From Tubiluchus corallicola (lineage: Eukaryota; Priapulida; Priapulimorpha; Priapulimorphida; Tubiluchidae): a DNA stretch of 64,000 nt. Below the pieces are notes generated by a model. It saw nothing but the letters and a program-made list of their open reading frames with translations. It made no database searches and was not told where the DNA came from. The translations under genes and the position numbers were made by a program. Below, one piece after another: positions 25,758 through 38,350 of this stretch. Each line of letters begins with the position of its first letter. Positions within the stretch are counted from its first letter, which is position 1. The DNA lies in contig JAQGDQ010002379.1 of assembly GCA_030141605.1 (NCBI GenBank), forward strand, positions 188,001-252,000, written 5' to 3'.

Positions 25758-26489
25758 TGCTCAGTGGTGATAGTGGTGATACAATATCAAAATTGAGTTA
25801 ATTAATTCCACTACGAAGTATACTCACTTTGCATCTAGCGATAAAGCTTAATCAAGACGCAAAAAGCTTCTCAAAATGTGGAAAAAAGCGTCAATTATTT
25901 GACAGTTCATCTCATTTCGAGCAACTTGACTTTACGACAAACATTTTTCGATTTTCGACTTTCGAGAACAAATAACAAATCACTTCTAGCCGCACTTCAC
26001 AGCGATAAACCCTAAAAACCGGTGTTAAAACGCCGAGATGTCGGCGGTCTATACTTTACACGTCGGCGCGATGAAACCTGTCAATTTTTGCGTCGTTACG
26101 TCCTTTGCGCTCAGAGAGCAAAACGAAACTCACGTGGTAGCAGTTAAGTTCGAGATTGGCTTCATATAACCTTACCATTAGAGCAGTTCCTCGTGTGTTG
26201 CGTGTTAATTACTGCGAAGTATGCAGGGGTGGCAAACAGTGCGCGCAATCTCTGCAGTAACAGTAACTGTGTAACTCGGGGCAATCAAAGGTCAAGCTAA
26301 TCTCAAAATTATGTTTTTTTAGATTCTACACGCATTCTTTGTCGGCTTGCTTCATTAATAACCTTGATTTTAGCGCTCACTTTAATACTCCTTGTTTAAC
26401 ATCGCTGTAAATAAGGTTACACGCACAAATTAGAAAAGCTAATTACAGAATGCGTAACATGTAATATTGTAGAATTCACTCTAGTATCT

Positions 26490-26568
26490 ATGTAAAATTT
26501 TTTAATAGTTGTACAGAAATTTTTGCCTGCAAAAAAGGCTAATAAAGACTTATCATCATCATCATTTT
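26490..26568 (+). mobile_element. Retrotransposon 3' terminus with short (ATC)n tail
   Basis: GTACAGAAATTTTTGCCTGC, then AAAAAAGGCTAATAAAGACTTATC running into ATCATCATCAT. The GCAAAAAAGGCTAATAAAG hairpin-plus-signal arrangement resembles LINE 3' ends. Confidence 0.5.
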
Positions 26569-26865
26569 GTCGGACTGCCATTAATATGCCAGCCAAATTG
26601 CCAATGTATAGTAGGGCTAGGTTAGTTCTGCTAGTAGTGTAAACTCTTAAAGAGGTTTAGAAACGTTTTAGTCGGCCAAAAACAAAAATCCTTTTTTCAG
26701 GCTGGTGACAGTCTATTATCGAGATATGCTGGCAATATAAATTCTTACATAAAAGGGTTTGAACTGGCAATAGCCAAATGTCCTTTTTAAGCAGTTGAGT
26801 TAATTACTATGATTAGCAGCATAAAGCTGCCACAAAGAACGTCAGGACGTTGAGACATTCAGACA

Positions 26866-26876
26866 GACAGACATTC

Positions 26877-26921
<45 letters not shown>

Positions 26922-26951
26922 AACAGACAGACAGACAGACAAACAGACAGA
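26866..26951 (+). repeat. (CAGA)n tetranucleotide tract
   Basis: About 20 CAGA units with CAAA and CATT interruptions. Minus-strand frames of Cys/Leu/Ser/Val repeats are artefacts. Confidence 0.97.
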
Positions 26952-27359
26952 ATATAAACACAGAATGAGTTGACATAAATATAATGCACGGATAGGAGGA
27001 CGCAAAACATATTTTACATAAATATTAGATCTGTCAAAAAAGCTCAGTTTAATGCAAGAGTTGTTAGGTCAGCCGCCCTGATGCGCGCGATGAAAAAAAA
27101 TCGCATATGCATGAGAAGAAAAAGGGAGCAAAGAAGTCATTGGTCGTTTGCCACATACGTTAGACATTACATGCAGTTTTGTTGAGTTTGGCTTTTCAGC
27201 TGGCGGTGAATTACTATTGTCCATTGTGCACACTTAGCGTGACCTTCCTAGCAAATTGAAAGTTGATATTGCAATACAAAAGCCGTAACGTAATCTTGTA
27301 CTACAGGTTATCTTCTTTGCACAGACTGAATAGGAAGCTACAACGTACAAGTTGCAGGC

Positions 27360-27944
27360 TTAAAGGGAAACAGGATGATTTTTCATATACTACCCCATTT
27401 TCAAGTACGGCAAGTAGTATACTTTTTAACAGGTGCAAAAGCATTTCTGATAAATAATATATTAAAATCTTAATTAACGGCGGGCGAGCCTAACAAGTGA
27501 TGACATCAACATCTAACATAATTTTTAACATCAAAAACATTCGCTGAGCGCATGCTTCCGAAAGCGAAAATTGAAGTACAGTGCTACTGTAAGAGATTCA
27601 GTGTGTTGTAGTAAAACTCGGCAAGTTTTAAGATAAAAATTCAAATTTCAAATTTACCGCTGTACACACGCAAGAGCTGTCGAACGTGTAGATTTCGTCA
27701 CAAATTAGCACATCCGAACTGAGAGGCACAGCACCTGTTTTTTCTGCAACTCTTTCCGAAATGCAGGCGCTAGTGCCCGTCCAACTAGCGAATGGCGAAA
27801 TGTATGTAACAGCGAAAAGCTGGTGGCGCCAACGCGAAATTGTGTTTGTGTGGTAATAATTCTTTCGCGTAAGTCATTTTTGAAAAAAAATAGTATGTTA
27901 TTGTTTTGACTTACAGTTTAACATTGGGTCCGGTTTTGCTTTAA
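27360..27944 (+). mobile_element. Repeat family A, copy 3 (full length)
   Basis: Starts TTAAAGGGAAACAGGATGA and ends GGGTCCGGTTTTGCTTTAA. The terminal sequences are imperfect inverted repeats of about 16 bp. At 585 bp it is a good representative. It has TTAA at both outer edges, which may be a TTAA target duplication. Confidence 0.75.
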
Positions 27945-28804
27945 AAGGAGCTTAACAATGTAAAGCCCTTAGAGCGGTGGTCAAAACCTGATGGTCCAGC
28001 GTTGACCTAGCTCACAGTGCTGATCAAGGTTTTTTAACTTGTGTTAAGCCAATTAACATTTTGTTAGTAGATTCTCGCCCCTTGATGTTTTAATCTGGCC
28101 TTGACTTAGTCTGATATTTGGACTTGAACTGGGTTAGGTATAGGTGGGTGCCAGTAATATTTCAATTAACTTTAGTTTCAGCTATGTCGTTGCTGACAAG
28201 TCTTCTTGAATAATAACGTTGATCCCCTGATAAAAGAGAGGTCTGCTACATTTCACGTACACGAAGCCTCTGCAGAGTTGGCCACTTTCCAAATGGCGCT
28301 CCAGCACTCAGCGACAGGTCCTACTATATGTACATGTTTGTGGCGAGACCGGTGCATAGCTCGTTATCAAAGATTAAATATTAGTTAGATTATTGAGTGA
28401 GATTATTAGTGACCACACAGCTAATAATCACACCCTCTACACCAGCTTTACTTATCTAGCTGCTTTTAAACACGTTAAGTGATGTTTTTCAAAGTTTATC
28501 CTCACAAAATCGTCTGACATGATGATGTAAAATGTTATGACATGCTGTAAGTTAAGTTATACTTTTAAGGCCACGTATCCACTAAAAGTACAAACAGACA
28601 CGCACAGAAACAAATTTTTTCCTTCTGACATTTTCTGCTGCAAAAACTGCATCAGCTAAGCACGCGCGCAACGCAAGAAAGCTTGAAAATAAATCTGATA
28701 TGTGGCTGAAATACTGTTAGAACAAAATATAATTTTTTTACTCTAAAAAACTTTTAATGTTGTGGTAAGAAAGGGTTCAAACAATCTTTGAAAAAAGAGC
28801 AAAA

Positions 28805-29140
28805 TAAGTAAACATTATAAGTTGTACAAGACGAAAACAAAACTAATATATTCGTTAGTCAAAGTAAACATTATAAGTTGTACAAGACGAAGAGAAAACT
28901 AATATATTCATTAGTCAAAGTAAACATTATAAGTTGTACAAGACAAAGAGAAAACTAATATATTCATTAGTCAAAGTAAACATTATAAGTTGTACAAGGC
29001 AAAGAGAAAACTAATATATTCATTAGTCAAAGTAAACATTATAAGTTGTACAAGGCAAAGAGAAAACTAATATATTCATTAGTCAAAGTAAACATTATAA
29101 GTTGTACAAGACAAAGAGAAAACTAATATATTCATTAGTC
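28805..29140 (+). repeat. 56-bp tandem repeat, six units
   Basis: Five exact-length units start at 28861, 28917, 28973, 29029 and 29085. A more divergent first unit ends at 28860. Each contains TAAACATTATAAGTTGTACAA and ACTAATATATTCATTAGTC. Differences are single bases (GACGAA/GACAAA/GGCAAA), so expansion is recent. No open frame is maintained. Confidence 0.95.
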
Positions 29141-29317
29141 AACGCCTAGTTTAGAGAAACCATTTGTTACTGCATTAAAGTATTTTAAATTTATACAATA
29201 AACTTGTTATGGAGCCTTACAGCTGTTAGGTATTTGGACTAGTTGCTTATTATTTGAAATTTTCGTTTTTCATGTACATGTTAAGTGTGTAGAATATTAA
29301 AAAGAATAATCTACGTA

Positions 29318-29760
29318 ATACTTTACACACAAAGCTATGTTGTTTATCGTAACCTGCTTGAGAGACTTACGTAAGTAGAAACGAAAATTCTTACTGTAAT
29401 TTAAAATGCTCGCGCCAACTGGTTAAATGTCACTGACTCACCTTCCCAATGTGCACCACTGACTCACAAAAAACGTATTTTTAGTCTTAGTGTGAAGATA
29501 CAACAATTTATCTTTTTGCTTAATGGTGAAGTGTGCTCTACGAATGCTCTGACTATTTTTCAAATTCTACGCAATGTTATATAAACTTGTTTCAAACGAC
29601 TTACTGTCAAAATGGCTGCTCTTAACGGTCTCATTGCGGAAGGTTAAATTTACAAGTTTTGCACAGCATTGCTTCTAATACAAGCTGTATGAGTTATAAG
29701 GCAATACGTAGGTGATACAAAATTTCAAAACGAATTTTTTTCACCTTTATAAATGTAATG
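29318..29760 (+). mobile_element. Repeat family B, copy 3
   Basis: Carries the family blocks GAGACTTACGTAAGTAGAAA, TTTAAAATGCTCGCGCC, AACTGGTTAAATGTCAC, GCAATGTTATATAAACTTG and GTAGGTGATACAAAATTTC. It is uninterrupted at the site where copy 1 carries its insertion, so it serves as the empty-site reference. Confidence 0.6.
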
Positions 29761-29932
29761 GTTTTTCTTGTGTTTTAAATGCACGTTATGCATAAAAGTA
29801 AATGAATGGATTTAGGCCGTAACTTTACGTACCGAGCTACATGTATAGGTTTTTCCTGTAGAAGGCATGCTGGTGTGACACTTTTCTTCTGGTTAAAGCC
29901 GGACATAAATATTCAATTACCTATTTATTTTA

Positions 29933-30400
29933 ATGTCATCTCATCTCATCTCACCTCATCTCATCTCATCGCATCTTCTCTCCTCTCCTCTCATTGCATT
30001 TCGTCTCACCTCACCTCACCTCAACTCAACTCACCTCATCTCATCTCAATTTACCTCACTTCATCTCATTTCATCTCATCTGATCTCAACTGATCTCATT
30101 TCACCTCACCTCATTTCATCTCATCTCATTCCATCTCAACTGATCTCATTTCACCTCACCTCATTTCATCTCATCTCATTCCATCTCAACTGATCTCATT
30201 TCACCTCACCTCACCTCATCTCATTTTATCTCATCTCACCTCATCTCAACTCATTTCACTTCACCTCACTTCACCTCACTTCATCTCATCTCATCTCATC
30301 TCATTTCACCTCACCTCACCTCACCTCATCTCATCTCATCTCATCTCATCTCATTTCGTCCCACCTCACCTCACCTCATCTCATCTTGTCTTACCTCAAT
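29933..30400 (+). repeat. (TCATC)/(TCACC) pentanucleotide array with about 64-bp sub-duplication
   Basis: TCATC and TCACC units for about 460 bp. The 64-bp block containing CCATCTCAACTGATCTC repeats within 30060-30210, so part of the array grew by segment duplication. Confidence 0.96.
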
Positions 30401-31171
30401 AGATTTTTTGTACAACGTGTCATAATACATACACACATTAAGCAATATAAATTTATATATATAAGCAGAATTAATCAACAAAGAAATATTTTAAAACTTG
30501 CTGTTTTGAATTAAATTGGCTCAGAGTCATTATTGCACTGCGTGGTCTCTGTAAGGAATTAGAGGGGTTTCTGCGGTTCCGTGGATATGCGCATTCATAC
30601 ATATGCAAATTTTGTGATGAAAACTGAGAGTCTTTGCGGACTATTGCGAGCGCAGTGGATACGCACCCTAAGTTATGCTGATATTATCCTTGAATTATTG
30701 GGCCGCATTAAACAGGAAGGCTTGTCCACATCACGACATGATTGATCAAGATTATTGACCAAGATTATCATTTTCACAACACTGAAATTACACGGAGCGT
30801 GAAACCCTTTGAAATCGAGCAACAATACAGCTCCTATCACGCACGGTAATAATTAAAGTGGGAGAGAAGAAATTGGATGAAACATCTCAAACTTCCATCA
30901 AGAAAAGTTGAGCATTTCGTCCTTGAGTCTTGTCAGGTGGTTATTAATCTTCCTGAGCTGATCTCAGTCACAAAAGTGCAATGACAAAATATAGCAATCA
31001 TTCTGCAAGCGACACCCACACAGTGGTGGATTTAGGACAGGGCCACTGGGGTTGCTGCTCCGGGGCTTCCACGTAAGAGGGTCCTCCATAATGTGCATAT
31101 AATCAAGTTCATTTACTACACATTGTTGACTTTAATTAACTAAATTTATGATAAAACAATAATAACAATCA

Positions 31172-31350
31172 TGACTGACTGACTAGCTGGCTGGCTGGCT
31201 GACTGTCTGACTGACAGACTAACTGACTGACTGACTCATTGACTCACTCACTCACTGATTTGATTTAACTATTTATTTCGAACTGACTGACTGACGGACT
31301 GCCTGCCTGCCTGACTTACTGATTGACTAACTAACTAAATGAATGAATGA
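31172..31350 (+). repeat. (GACT)n/(GGCT)n degenerate tetranucleotide tract
   Basis: ACTGACTGACT, TGGCTGGC and TGCCTGCC units, then AATGAATG. The same GACT unit recurs at 40700-40960, though no flanking similarity was seen. Confidence 0.93.
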
Positions 31351-33880
31351 ATGACTTTTTGGATATTTACACATTTTACTTACTTTCTTAGACTTAAGTT
31401 AATCAGCCATTAGCGATATGTCATCAAAGGATTCAAAATTGCTAAAAAATACAATAAAGAGGCGTTTGGCGGACTGTGCTATGAGAGCTTACATCACTCA
31501 CCCAGATGCTCTATAACCGGTTGCTCTGGGACGCCTACATTTCTTAATTCAATCTGTGCTCACGAGACGCTAACCAACACCTTACAGAGACAATTTGGGA
31601 TACCTATTTTTGCATAACGCCGTGACTGACCTAATGTACAAACTATCGATAATTTGCAGCCATTTTAAACATTAAGGTGCGTCTTAAATACGATAAATAA
31701 TTCAAAGATGCATTCATCTTAAACCGCCACCTCCAAATAGTGCACATATTAGAATTAGAATTTCGTGAAGATACAATTGCACTTACTTCTGCTTCCATAC
31801 ACTGCGTGGTCATCTAGAATCTCATTGACTTAACACGATGGGTAGATGATAAAAGATATATGTTCGTCCACAAATGCACGTTCTTTACATTTAGCACATG
31901 GCTTCATCAGCATTCTTAACTTCTACTTCAACTAGGTAGCGAAAATGCGATTGGTTGACATTATTAAAGGAATCATGATAGTGAGGTAACTTTTTATTTG
32001 CATGTCTATTAAACTTCGTTCATTAGAAAAACAAATAACCGTTCACAAATACAAATATTATCGATGTATAAACGTTATTTGTACACAGTCCATCTTGGCG
32101 CGAGTGAATCATGAGAGTACGCTGCACAAAATTACTTGCCTCTGTCGTGGGATAAACTTGTTTCAAAATTGAAGCCAAGTCAAGCTTAACCGGCTTATCA
32201 CTTGCACTGCCTATTGGTCGCCACTAGTTAAAGTTGAGTAAACAAACACAAGTTTATAATGTCAGCTAAAACTTTCAGTATGGAGGAAGTTTTTATTCAA
32301 CAAAAAAACGATTAGCATGTAACAGAAATTATTTAGGACAAGTGTACAGCTGAAAATGTATGTATTATGCGAACATCGGATAATTCGTACAAGCGCATCG
32401 TTCGTATTAACCGAAGTTATGCTTGTGCCGCCATAGTCTTTAATTACAGCTTGCATTTCGTGCAGATTTGCTTTTTTGGATACTGCATGTTGTTTCTGAT
32501 GTGTCATCACGATTGTTTATCATATTACAAAAGTTGCTAAACAAGCGCCACCTTGCTGTAACCTTGGGTGTTACGTAAACTTAGCACATAGAAAATTCAG
32601 CGCACAAAGGGTTAGAATGACAATGGATGTTAAAACGACACCCAATTAGCGTGACACTTGAGACCCAAAACTCAATTACCTGCAGACTAAGTTCAAGTGA
32701 CAACTCTCAATTAACAGAGGATGTTTTTAACTTAGAAACGTTTTTTAAAGCTTTTGTTCTGAAATATCTAACACTCTGAGGAGATTTTGTCAGACAATAA
32801 TATCAGTAATTCGATGAACAGATAATAAATTTACACTACTGGATGTTGTCTTAATTTACTTTGGCAAAATTTGGCTGTGCACCACAGAGTCCTGTGACAG
32901 TGGAAGCTATTACAGCGGTCTCCTCCAGAAAGGAGAGGAGCGTCATTTCCAGTGAGGGACTTCTCTTATACGAGCATCATAAAGAACATCATTAAAGAAA
33001 GCAAGCTGTGCTTCAATAAAAACAAACTTTATTAAGAAGACTTGGTCAGAAGTTAGATGCTCAGGTTCGCTTATTTTCGTTTTCTACTCCCGCCCTAGAA
33101 TCTCTCTTGAATAAGTCCATTTATTTACAGCTGTGCTGCAAGACTTACCAGCTGAAAAATCAGAAATCACCAAGACAACATGGTGATTGTGGAAAGTGCT
33201 ATTTTTGGTGAGATGCGCTCCATGCATGGAGGTTAGTGAGACATAGGATGTTTGTAAGAATTAAAAGCGTCTGTAGAACATGTGTTTATCAGTAAGAGAT
33301 TGCCACTTCATTTTCTGTATACATAATAACACCAAAATTATGTGTTTATTTATATTTACGTAATACAAATTACAGTGATAAAATAATTTCTCAGTTACTA
33401 AAGTAAATTATGCATGCAAACTACAGACGATATTACGATAAATAAAAAGTTAAAACTGGCTGAAATATATGGTGAAATGTGCCAATATCGTACACGTCGG
33501 ACAATTCGTTTTAGGCTTTTACAGAATATAACAAGATAGTATAGACACTCTTTTTCCTTCCTTCCTTTTCCACCCTTTCATTAGTAAAAGAGAAGAAAAA
33601 CAGAGTTTATTCCACTTTGTTATTTTTGGTACAACCTTGAAGCTCACTGTTCGATATTAGCCCAATATTTTACCCAATATAATTTTATAAAGCATTAAAA
33701 CGATTCTGCATTAAATTACGGTAAGATTAAACAAAGAATAAAAAGAAAATGTGTCTCAAATGTGAGCCCTTTCTTTAGGCCGTCCCTAGCAGAAGTGAAT
33801 GCTTGACTGAGATTCATTTATTTACACTCTATGAATGAATGTCTTTGTGCACGAGTTACAGGAAGCTGTAACTCGTTAAA
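31350..33880. other. Longest stretch without a recognised feature
   Basis: About 2.5 kb of AT-rich sequence with only random short frames. No repeat termini or RNA signals were seen. Confidence 0.5.
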
Positions 33881-33886
33881 ACGTAA

Positions 33887-34822
33887 AACGTTAAAAATGA
33901 AAACTTTAGAAAACTAAATACAATGCAAAACTACGCACTTAGATTAATTCATGGCTCCTCTAACAAAACTGCTAAACAACATGCTGCTTCTGCAACAAGC
34001 TTAAGAGCGTCCGCAAAAATACCAATATCAGAAGCCTATCGAGATTACAAAACACTGATATTTCTTTATAAATATATCAATAAACTGAGCATTCCATTTA
34101 TAAACAATCCCTTAGCATTCATTCCTGATACCACTTTAAACAATAGAACACACAATTTAAAGCAAATTACAGTAAACAATAAATTTGGAAATAACTCTAT
34201 ATCAAAACAGGCCATACATTTATGGAACTTACTACTCAGTGACATAAAACTAATAGAATCTCTCCACCAATTTAAAAAGAAATTAAAAGAATATCAATAT
34301 AACAGGTGTCAAGTTCCACATTGTGCATCTGATACTAATTACACAGACTCAACTTTCATCTACCCCCGCCCCTGACTCCATAAAACGATTAAAAAAGTAA
34401 AATTTTTAAAAAATTATGTAATGTAATACGTGTTACGTCAGTTTTGTAATGTCAAATGTAAAAATAGTGAAAGTAATGAGTTAACATTAACAAAATGTAA
34501 TGAGTGAAATTTATGTAATGTAAAGCATGTTTCTGTTGTGTCATGAAAAATGTATATATGTGTAAAATATGTCATGTAAAATTTAATGTACTTTTGTAAT
34601 ATTGTTTTGTAAAAATATTTTAATATTGTGTTTGTAAATATGTTCATTTATTGCATATAATTAGGCCTTAGTTTTGCACTTTAGTTTTTTTTTTAGTCTG
34701 CACTGGACGCATTTGTCTTGAACAGTGTTGTTATTTTAACATTACGCTGAGGATTACTCAATTTTATTATAATGAGTGAGCCATTTTAATGACAAATAAA
34801 GAATTAATATATATATATATAA
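33887..34822 (+). pseudogene. CR1/RTE-like non-LTR ORF2 C-terminus (about 150 aa) with 3'UTR
   Basis: The frame opens after a TAA at 33884-33886, has an ATG at 33923, and stops at 34373-34375. Motifs in order are MQNYALRLIHG, YRDYKTLIFLYKYINKL, then TLNNRTHNL, IHLWNLLLSD and LHQFKKKLKEYQ. This order (QNRALRxI, DYKxLxLxYK, RTR..L, LWNxLP, FKxxLK) is the standard tail of CR1/L2-like reverse transcriptases. The 3'UTR ends in GACAAATAAAGAATTA followed by (AT)n at 34808-34821. It is 5' truncated but its reading frame is undamaged, so it is likely younger than the other tails here. Confidence 0.8.
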
Positions 34823-34824
34823 GC

Positions 34825-35910
34825 CATGTGATTTTGGCAATTGTTTTGTTGGAGAAAAATGTTACAAATAATCCGCTTTACGTTCATTTTCTGGTAATCT
34901 CTAATAATAGCCTAGGACGCCAAAGTTTGAGGAGCGTCACGTTTTAGACAAAATTCTTATTCTCCTCGGAAAATGTGCATACTTTCATATTCATGTAAAC
35001 GGCGCATGTTATAACACACCACAGGCAGTTACTCATCTCCCCTTCTATATATGTACCACATAACAAACAGATGCAAGGTATTACACAACAAACAGTTGCG
35101 CAATTGCACGAATATAAACGCTGTGCAAATACACATAAATAAGAATGATCACGTAGAAACTAGGTTAATAGTGTTTCTAATACACCACAAGTAATTGTTT
35201 AATCTGCTCATTGCATTAACAGCCACAAATTCACAATAGAGATGGGCAGCACAGAACTAGGGCGTCGCAAAGTCTTGATACGCCCCTGCTAATAGCGCAG
35301 GTACTCAACGAAAAAAGTAGTTACTAGAATAGCAATCTCATGTAAATTATAGAGACATATAAAAACATGCGATAAACTGATTTGAGGAAAGCAGGAATAA
35401 TGGTGATCTTGTCATGGAACTTGGGATATATAAGAACGCTAACGCTGTTGTTTGAAATTTCCTTAATGTCTGCTGTTCGTGTAACACTGGCGTGGCTCTT
35501 TGATATCGATTATTTGCAAGTTACCACATGGACGTGGATCGTCTTGTGTTTTTGTTTGCGGAGTTTTTTTTTGTTTGCTTGCTTCAAATTTTTGCTCACT
35601 GTTTGTAAGTTGGTTTTCTTAACTCAAATAGCAAATGCTCGTGGCCCAGAACGTTTAAAAAATTTTATGTGAAAAACTACAAAACCAAACGCCAAAAAAA
35701 TGTTTCACGTATTAAATAACTTGTAAATGTGTTTGGGCAACATTCCGGGGATTTTTCCTTGCACAAGTAAGATGCTGGAAAGCAAACACAAGTATACGTA
35801 GATGATTTTAAGTTATTTTCATTAATGGAAATGCGTTCTGCAGGCTTTGCTATTTATTACATGCAGAAATGGGATGTTTTGTGTGTCAGTGCAAAACCAG
35901 AGACCTCTCT
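34825..35910. other. No feature recognised
   Basis: The 96-codon frame at 35382-35672 is hydrophobic and Phe/Leu-rich, as expected for T-rich DNA. AGAGATGGGCAGC at about 35240 is hAT-end-like but has no partner. Confidence 0.45.
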
Positions 35911-36478
35911 GTTGATGTTGTTGTTGTTGGCATTTTTCTGTCTCGGAAGACAATGGAGTGTGCGCTAAGAGAGTCAGTTATTGATCACATTGATGGAGCT
36001 GCAGCGTCGACTGTGGCTGAGCAGTCCGATCCTTGAACCACTGGAGTGGCTTCTCCAGGGCGCACGCCTGGGTAAGGTGTATGGAGATCCTGAGTTGCCC
36101 AGACAACAGGAACCCCTCTCTTCCTCCCTGGTGTAGTGCAGAGAAAGCAGAGCGATACGTTTAGTACTAGGTTGACTGCAGGAGGTGCCGGAGTCAGTGA
36201 GCATGCTGCATTGGTCCGCCTTCGGGGCTCCACTCCTGATTTGGAAGGTTTACTCCTCTACACATGGCCGTTGGGTCTCTTGACCTCCTCCGCCCTCTAA
36301 CCGTTGGCTGCTTGTGCAGCTCCTCCGCCTAGTGTCGAGATACAGTGTGCGCATCCCGCAAGCCTACAGCACCTGATATTCCTAGGCGGTCACCTATCCA
36401 AGTACTAACCAGGCTCTACGTTGTTTAACTTCGGTGATCAGACGAGAACCGGTGTTTTCAACGTGATTTCGCCGTAGT
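35911..36478 (-). mobile_element. 5S rRNA-headed SINE-like element with (CAA)n tail
   Basis: Starting from the 5S-like head, the minus strand continues through about 430 bp of GC-richer sequence and ends GAGACAGAAAAATGCC followed by (AAC)n at 35911-35928. This head-body-tail order is that of a 5S-derived (SINE3-type) retroposon. CAGAGAC occurs just outside both ends (35898-35904 and 36481-36487) and may be a target-site duplication, although on the tail side it is six bases away. The body's open frames (82 aa and 76 aa, minus strand) are not credible proteins. Confidence 0.6.
36361..36478 (-). rRNA. 5S rRNA-like segment (probably head of a SINE, not a working gene)
   Basis: The minus strand reads through all landmarks of a metazoan 5S rRNA: an ACTACGGC start, ATCACGTTGAAAACACCGG, TCTCGTCTGATCACCGAAG, an A-box-like AAGTTAAACAACGT, a C-box-like GGTTAGTACTTGGATAGG, TGACCGCC, and the end GGTGCTGTAGGCTT. 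Length is about 118 nt, as expected. Several differences from the consensus I remember look like G-to-A/C-to-T decay, and the 5' end is altered (GTGACTACGGCGAA). It lacks the usual T-run terminator and reads straight on into non-5S sequence, so a SINE head or pseudogene is more likely than an active gene. Confidence 0.85.
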
Positions 36479-36499
36479 CACAGAGACATATAGAGATCT

Positions 36500-38350
36500 C
36501 TCTATTTCCGTAGCAAAACGTTTGTTTCTGCGGCAAAACTGTGTGCTAGCCATCTATCGTAAATGTCGAATGAAAATAAAATATTTTTTATGATTTGTTT
36601 CTGTTTTTAAAATTTTCTTCATTTTTCAAACTTTTATAGTCATTTAAAGACTTTACAAGCAAGATTCGATACATTCGAAACGCAGCGTTCAATTTTGTAA
36701 AGGTTAATTGGGCCCTGTAAAGCTATTTGACTTGCAGTGTGTCCACCTCCAGGGAAATTCCTCAGATTGAGATGACATTGACTGAACTAGTCCTATTCGA
36801 AATACAGCTACAGGCTGGCCTGTGATTAGATATGGACACAGGCTATTGTTTCATAGAAATGGCTTCTATTTCGCTCTAAGACGAGTCAATAATTTGAAAT
36901 GAAAAGGCGAGTTTTGCGCCCTAAAGCACAAGTGGGCTTTCAAATTTTATCTCTGCATCCACTCACCGCCCCCTTGTAATTTCAGTAACTCCCTCTTGAG
37001 TGAGGCGGGATGTCATTTGGATGAGTAATCCTTGACATTCTTACATGAAGTTGCCTCAATTAAATCACCCGTATGTGGAAACTGTACACAAATCCAAGAC
37101 ATATACATACTGCCTACTAAAATTAAACGGCTACCTGTATGTAATTAAGTGATCGTCTGCAATTAATTTGTCCACGTTTAATTGCTGACAATCAAGTAAT
37201 ACTCTTACGCTCACGTGTAAAGGGTTCACCAAATAATAGGCGACCTCGTACCGGAAAAGACCGTAATAGATTAAAGCCGACAAAACCATGAAAAGAATCA
37301 CTTAATTCTGAATAAAGAACGTGCACTTGTTTTAATAACCTATATTGTCGCCATTCGTAGCTCTGGTGGCGACTAATCGACGTCGGGTACACAGTCACCG
37401 GAATTTCTCAATGAGACTGCTGTTATGACTCATTTCCTCAGCAACTTTGTTGAATTTGTTATTTCTGAGGATAAAAAGTAGGATAAAATTTAGAAAATAG
37501 ATTACAATATTAGAAAAAACACCGAAACATTTATATTATATCTACTTCTAGTTCTAGTAACTTCTGTGCCTAGTGCGTTCAACGTTTCTTGCCCATACCA
37601 GTACTTTCAACAATTTAATTCAATTCTTCTTTGTTTCTGTAAAAGAAATTGCACACAGAGACCCATAGAGAAATTACTGTGGTAAGACTACAGAAACCCA
37701 CAAGTTGTTCATATATTTAAGACGTCAGCAAAAATTCAGCCACTGTATGCAGTGATATCTCTCTCACTTAATTTTAACGATGGTGAATACAGGTAATTTC
37801 ATTACAATTTCTATACAAACTAAAAACTGTGAAAGTAAAGAAAACCGGGAAACTGTCATTTGCTCGCAGGACACGTGTCTAATGCGAGTAACGAAATGTG
37901 AAGCATTGTTAGTGATGCTTAGTTAGGCTCATTCAGCTTGACAACAGGAGTTGCGTTGTTTCGTGAGCAAATAAATCCAATTTAGAGGCACTAGAAAGGT
38001 CGTTGAAGTCAATCGTCCATCGTGTTTCATGACCATTGTCAGGCTGCCTACTTTAATGCCGTTTTCATTTCATGTCAATCTTTAATGTCGTAGAAATTTT
38101 TACGGCATCTCAAAAAAAAACTTGAGAACATTTTACTAACATCTTAAGAAACTGAAGAGTTTCTATTAACTCATCGTAAATGATTTTCGTAACTCATCAT
38201 AAATAAATAAAATTGCAAGGATGTTTACTGGAGAAAGTGATTCGTTTTTGCACCTTCACGGGTCGTACAAATGTGCAAAAATTAAGTAGCTATTTAACCA
38301 TAAATATTTGTGATCAATTTAATTAAGAAAAAAAAACAAGCGAAAACTAG
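36500..38350. other. No feature recognised
   Basis: Unique sequence between the 5S-headed element and a family A copy. Confidence 0.5.

Noticed and set aside
31021-31090. hAT-like end CAGTGGTGGATTTAGGACAG
   Set aside because: No matching inverted end or octamer duplication found. Same for CAGGGGTGGTGCC at 23441 and CAGGGGTGGCAAAC at 26224.
35974-36233. 76- and 82-codon minus frames with higher-GC composition
   Set aside because: They lie entirely inside the 5S-headed SINE-like body and overlap each other.
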